This document shows, in pieces, positions 5,003-7,827 of a stretch of DNA of 7,827 bases. Both the position numbers and the translations under genes were made by a program. Source of the DNA: a bacterium (lineage in GTDB: Bacteria; Bacillota_I; Bacilli_A; RF39; UBA660). The stretch lies in contig RKAN01000020.1 in assembly GCA_014845975.1 (NCBI GenBank), positions 1 to 7,827 of the forward strand. Direction: 5' to 3'. The notes under the pieces were generated by a model that saw only the letters and a program-made list of their open reading frames with translations, ran no database searches and was not told the DNA's origin. The stretch's first letter is position 1; every line of letters starts with the position of its first letter.

Positions 5003-6838
5003 AAAAAAAGTATTGTTATTGCTATTTTGTTCATTTCTTTTTTATTTCTACCAAATTCTATTAAAGCAGAGACAAATATAAAAGGATATGTTATTAAAAA
5101 TGATACTTTATTTACAAGCAAAGCGAATATTACTTTATCCTCTTGCTTGGTAAAAGTAAATGGAAAATCAAGTACTGACTATGGAGCACCGGGCATTTTA
5201 CACTGTTTAGATAGTGCCGAAGAAGTAACAATTTTAAACTATGATTCTATTATTAATTCGACAATTGAAAGTTGTAAAACAGGATATTATAAAGTTACAG
5301 CTAAAGCATCAAATGGAAATTCTTATAATGGTTATGTATGTGCAGATTACATAAAAGTAAATACAGATTCTTCTAAATATTCAGAGGAATTTTCTAAAGC
5401 AGGATTTCCAGAAAGTTATTGGGAAAAATTGGCTATTTTAAAAGAAACACATCCTAATTGGAAATTTACAACCTATAAAACAGGTCTCGATTGGAATGAT
5501 GTAGTAAATGCCGAAAGTGTTGTTGGAATAAGTTTTATTCAAGTTACAAATTTAAGTAGTGGAGCAAAATATATTTCACTTGATAGTGGATCATATGATC
5601 CTGTTAATAAAACTTATATTGTAAAAGAGGGAAGTAATTGGTATGCAGCGAATAAAGAGACAGTCGCATACTACATAGATCCTAGAAATTTTTTAACAGA
5701 AAAAGAAATATTTATGTTTGAAAATTTAGGATATAATCCAACTTATCAAACACTGGATGTTATTCAAAACATTTTTAAAAATACTGATTTATATCAATAT
5801 GCTCCTTATTATATAGAAGCAGCAAACTATAAAAACAATAGTATTAGCCCTGTTTCATTAGCAGCCCGTTCTAGACAAGAACTTGTTACAAGTGATGGAA
5901 AATTAAGTAATTCAGCAAATGGAACAACTTTTAAAGATAGACAGGTATATAATTTCTTTAATATCGGTGCTTATTCTAAATGTGATATAGATGGAAGTAC
6001 AGTTGCCAATCCGGTTCAATGTGCATTGAAGTATGCTTACAATTCAAATTGGTTTGATGCTAGAACAGCAATCTTGGAAGGCTCTATCTTTCAGGCTGAA
6101 AAGTTTATTAATCAAAAACAAAATACATTGTATTTTCAAAAGTATAATGTAACAAGCAATACCTATGGAAATTATTCACATCAATATATGACAAATATTC
6201 AAGCTCCATCTAGTGAAGGAAAGTCTACTTATAATGCTTATTCCAAAATTAATGGCTTATTAGATAGCTCAATAGAATTTTTAATTCCGGTTTATGAGAA
6301 TATGCCAGAAAAAACAACTTTACCTGCAAATGTTGACAATACTAAGAAAGAAGAGTTAGATAATGAAGCAAAAAGAGAAGAAGAAACAGCATCTATCGTA
6401 GATATTGTTAATAAAGCAGGATATCAATACAGCAATGACTATATATCAGGAGTTTCAATAGGAACTACTGCCCAAGCATTTATTTCTAATGTAAAAGGTA
6501 CCAGTTCATCAGCAACTGTAACAGTTACAACAATTGACGCTAACGGTTCAATAAAAGAAATTAATGATGCCACAAGACTTGGAACAGGGGATATTGTGAC
6601 AATTAAAAGTGGAAATGAATCTAGAAATTTCAGAATTGTAATTTATGGTGATGTCAATGGTGATGGACAAATTTCTGCAGTAGATTATGTTAAAATTAAA
6701 AATTACATTATGTCTAGTGGAAGTTTGAGTGGTTCTTATAAATTAGCAGCTGATGTTAATAAAGATGGATCAATTTCTGCAGTAGATTATGTGAACGTTA
6801 AAAATTATATTATGGGAAAAGAAAATTCTTTAAAATAG
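5000..6838 (+). CDS. Secreted glucosaminidase-type peptidoglycan hydrolase with C-terminal type I dockerin
   Basis: Residues 1-23 are a signal peptide (cleavage likely after IKA). Residues 25-120 are an SH3-like beta region with four cysteines (C49, C69, C92, C114). About 125-225 contain FPESYWEKLAILKETHPNWKF-type sequence typical of these wall hydrolases. The catalytic region follows, with SPVSLAARSRQE matching the GH73 glucosaminidase segment ([HS]LA.R..QE), which makes Glu294 the probable general acid. A charged Lys/Glu linker (about 445-465) and a beta-rich module (about 468-548, ending RNFRIVIYGDV) lead to a type I dockerin. Its two calcium loops have D551/N553/D555/S559/D562 and D585/N587/D589/S593/D596. 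GH73 enzymes cleave the GlcNAc-MurNAc backbone during wall growth or separation. The gene is TTG-started and heads an operon: the next gene begins 12 bases after its stop. Catalytic activity and a dockerin partner are inferred. Confidence 0.88.
   Translation: MKKSIVIAILFISFLFLPNSIKAETNIKGYVIKNDTLFTSKANITLSSCLVKVNGKSSTDYGAPGILHCLDSAEEVTILNYDSIINSTIESCKTGYYKVTAKASNGNSYNGYVCADYIKVNTDSSKYSEEFSKAGFPESYWEKLAILKETHPNWKFTTYKTGLDWNDVVNAESVVGISFIQVTNLSSGAKYISLDSGSYDPVNKTYIVKEGSNWYAANKETVAYYIDPRNFLTEKEIFMFENLGYNPTYQTLDVIQNIFKNTDLYQYAPYYIEAANYKNNSISPVSLAARSRQELVTSDGKLSNSANGTTFKDRQVYNFFNIGAYSKCDIDGSTVANPVQCALKYAYNSNWFDARTAILEGSIFQAEKFINQKQNTLYFQKYNVTSNTYGNYSHQYMTNIQAPSSEGKSTYNAYSKINGLLDSSIEFLIPVYENMPEKTTLPANVDNTKKEELDNEAKREEETASIVDIVNKAGYQYSNDYISGVSIGTTAQAFISNVKGTSSSATVTVTTIDANGSIKEINDATRLGTGDIVTIKSGNESRNFRIVIYGDVNGDGQISAVDYVKIKNYIMSSGSLSGSYKLAADVNKDGSISAVDYVNVKNYIMGKENSLK
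6647..6817 (+). repeat. Dockerin tandem repeat (two calcium-loop units)
   Basis: Two units about 102 bases (34 codons) apart encode GDVNGDGQISAVDYVKIKNYIM and ADVNKDGSISAVDYVNVKNYIM minus small differences at the ends. A 21-base stretch is identical at 6670-6690 and 6772-6792 (encoding ISAVDYV), longer than protein constraint needs, which points to recent duplication or gene conversion. Positions 10 and 11 of both loops, which set cohesin preference in studied dockerins, are Ala-Val in each unit. Confidence 0.85.
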
Positions 6839-6850
6839 AAAGGGGTTCCA

Positions 6851-7827
6851 ATGAAAAATATTTTAAAATTATTTTTAGCTTTTATAATTAGTTTTGTTAC
6901 TTTTTCTTCTGTAAAAGCAGCTTCTATATCAATTAGTTCCAGTGTAAGTTCAGCGACTGTTGGAAGTAGTGTTATTATAACAGTAAGAGGAAATGACTTA
7001 GCCGGTAAGTTCTCTTTGACTTCTTCCAATGGATCAGTTTTATCAGGTGGAGCAAATAGTTTTTGGATGGAAAATGGCTCTGTTTCTTATACATTTAAGG
7101 CGAATTCTGCTGGTACAGCTACTGTAATGCTTTCTTCCTTAGATGCGGCTGATTTTAATGGAAATCCTTTTTCAGGAAGTAAATCAGTTGTTGTAACTGT
7201 AAAAAATAAACAAGTAATTGTATTATCTAGTGATAGCAGTTTAAGTAGTTTAGGAGTAGAGAATGCAACTTTATCTCCTGAATTTACGAGTGGTAATAAA
7301 GAATATTCTGTTTCATTAGAACCAGATACTACTAGCATTAATGTTTTGGCAACAACAAATCATGGAGGTGCTTCAGTTAGTGGAGCTGGTACTCGTGAAG
7401 TAACCGATGGTGATAATAGAATCGAAATTGTTGTTACAGCTGAAAATGGAACAACTTCAACTTATGTAATTAATGCTAACGTAAAAGAGTATGATCCGAT
7501 TGAAGTAAAAGTAAAGGATCAATCATATACAGTTGTTAGAAAAAAAGCTTCTTTAACACCACCTAATAATTATCAGGAAACAACCATTAAGATTAATGAT
7601 ACAGATGTCCCTGCTTTTCATTCTGATATAACTGGATATACACTAGTTGCTTTAAAAGATAATGAAGGAAATCAAAATTATTATATATATGAAAATAACG
7701 AATATTCATTATATAAAGAATATAACTTTCATGGCATTATATTATATCCAGAAGAATTAAAAGGAAAAGATAGAAGAGGAAAAGGTTGCAAGGTCTGCAT
7801 TCCGTCGATAGCCGAGTTATTTTCTGC
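6851..7827 (+). CDS. Exported Ig-like plus cadherin-like beta-sandwich protein (3' end outside window)
   Basis: The frame is open for 325 codons to the window end. Residues 1-23 are a signal peptide (Lys start, hydrophobic core, cleavage near VKA-A). About 25-115 form an Ig-like/BIG-type beta domain (SISISSSVSSATVGSSVIITV... YTFKANSAGTATVML...VVVTVK). About 128-210 match the bacterial cadherin-like beta-sandwich family (LSSLGVENATLSPEFTSGNKEYSVSL, then a NRIEIVVTAENGTTSTYVINANV end). From about 215 on comes a further beta-rich module (TTIKINDTDVPAF, YIYENNEYSLYKEYNF) that I cannot name. No enzyme motif is seen, so a structural or adhesive surface role is likely. GAAAGGGG (6838-6845) sits 5 bases before the ATG, and the gene follows the dockerin hydrolase by 12 bases, so they are cotranscribed. 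Wall anchoring cannot be judged without the C-terminus. The last 40 or so bases have unusual codons. Confidence 0.85.
   Translation, partial: MKNILKLFLAFIISFVTFSSVKAASISISSSVSSATVGSSVIITVRGNDLAGKFSLTSSNGSVLSGGANSFWMENGSVSYTFKANSAGTATVMLSSLDAADFNGNPFSGSKSVVVTVKNKQVIVLSSDSSLSSLGVENATLSPEFTSGNKEYSVSLEPDTTSINVLATTNHGGASVSGAGTREVTDGDNRIEIVVTAENGTTSTYVINANVKEYDPIEVKVKDQSYTVVRKKASLTPPNNYQETTIKINDTDVPAFHSDITGYTLVALKDNEGNQNYYIYENNEYSLYKEYNFHGIILYPEELKGKDRRGKGCKVCIPSIAELFS

Noticed and set aside
5000..6838. Cellulosome component because of the dockerin
   Set aside because: The catalytic part is a wall glucosaminidase, not a plant-polysaccharide enzyme, and no scaffoldin is in the window.
6805..7029. 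Minus-strand open frame of 74 codons
   Set aside because: It lies antisense to the end of the hydrolase and the signal-peptide start of the cadherin-like gene, with no ribosome site; the plus strand has a clear signal peptide and Shine-Dalgarno.
7087..7338. Minus-strand open frame of 83 codons
   Set aside because: It is antisense to the Ig-like and cadherin-like domains, with no recognisable protein pattern or ribosome site.

Overview
This AT-rich window comes from a low-GC Gram-positive bacterium (Bacillota). The evidence is A/T-ending codons, Shine-Dalgarno sites of the AGGTGA/GGGGAGGG type, short intergenic gaps, a peptidoglycan hydrolase with a signal peptide, and a type IV pilin-like N-terminus. 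TGA ends at least three genes (mutS, the small membrane protein and the nucleotidyltransferase), so the Mycoplasma code is excluded. Dockerin and cadherin-like modules on exported proteins in such an AT-rich genome recall uncultured gut Bacilli or Clostridia (RF39-like or TANB77-like lineages). That placement is an inference.

Layout. 2-230: the end of a prepilin-like gene that looks broken, with an N-terminal pilin segment ended by TAG and a C-terminal-looking remnant in another frame, closed by a terminator. 304-3238: mutS and a tightly coupled small three-helix membrane protein, driven by a promoter squeezed between that terminator and the start codon, and closed by a terminator overlapping the last stop. 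3243-3986 (minus strand): a hemolysin III/PAQR-type seven-helix membrane protein, convergent with the mutS pair. 3987-4090: a back-to-back divergent promoter region. 4091-4915: a sugar-phosphate nucleotidyltransferase-like protein with its own terminator. 4964-7827: a promoter and a two-gene exported-protein operon. Its first gene encodes a secreted glucosaminidase-type peptidoglycan hydrolase ending in a type I dockerin. Its second encodes a secreted Ig-like plus cadherin-like protein that runs off the window.

How they fit together. The most coherent unit is the last operon: a wall hydrolase carrying a dockerin is cotranscribed with a beta-sandwich surface protein, which suggests, without proving, a small non-cellulosomal docking pair at the cell surface. 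The other genes are housekeeping (mismatch repair) or single-gene units. Two patterns recur: all four readable promoters carry an extended -10 (TGn), and all three readable terminators have the stop codon of the upstream gene inside the hairpin. No intergenic stretch exceeds 300 bases. I saw no CRISPR array, tRNA, rRNA or insertion sequence.
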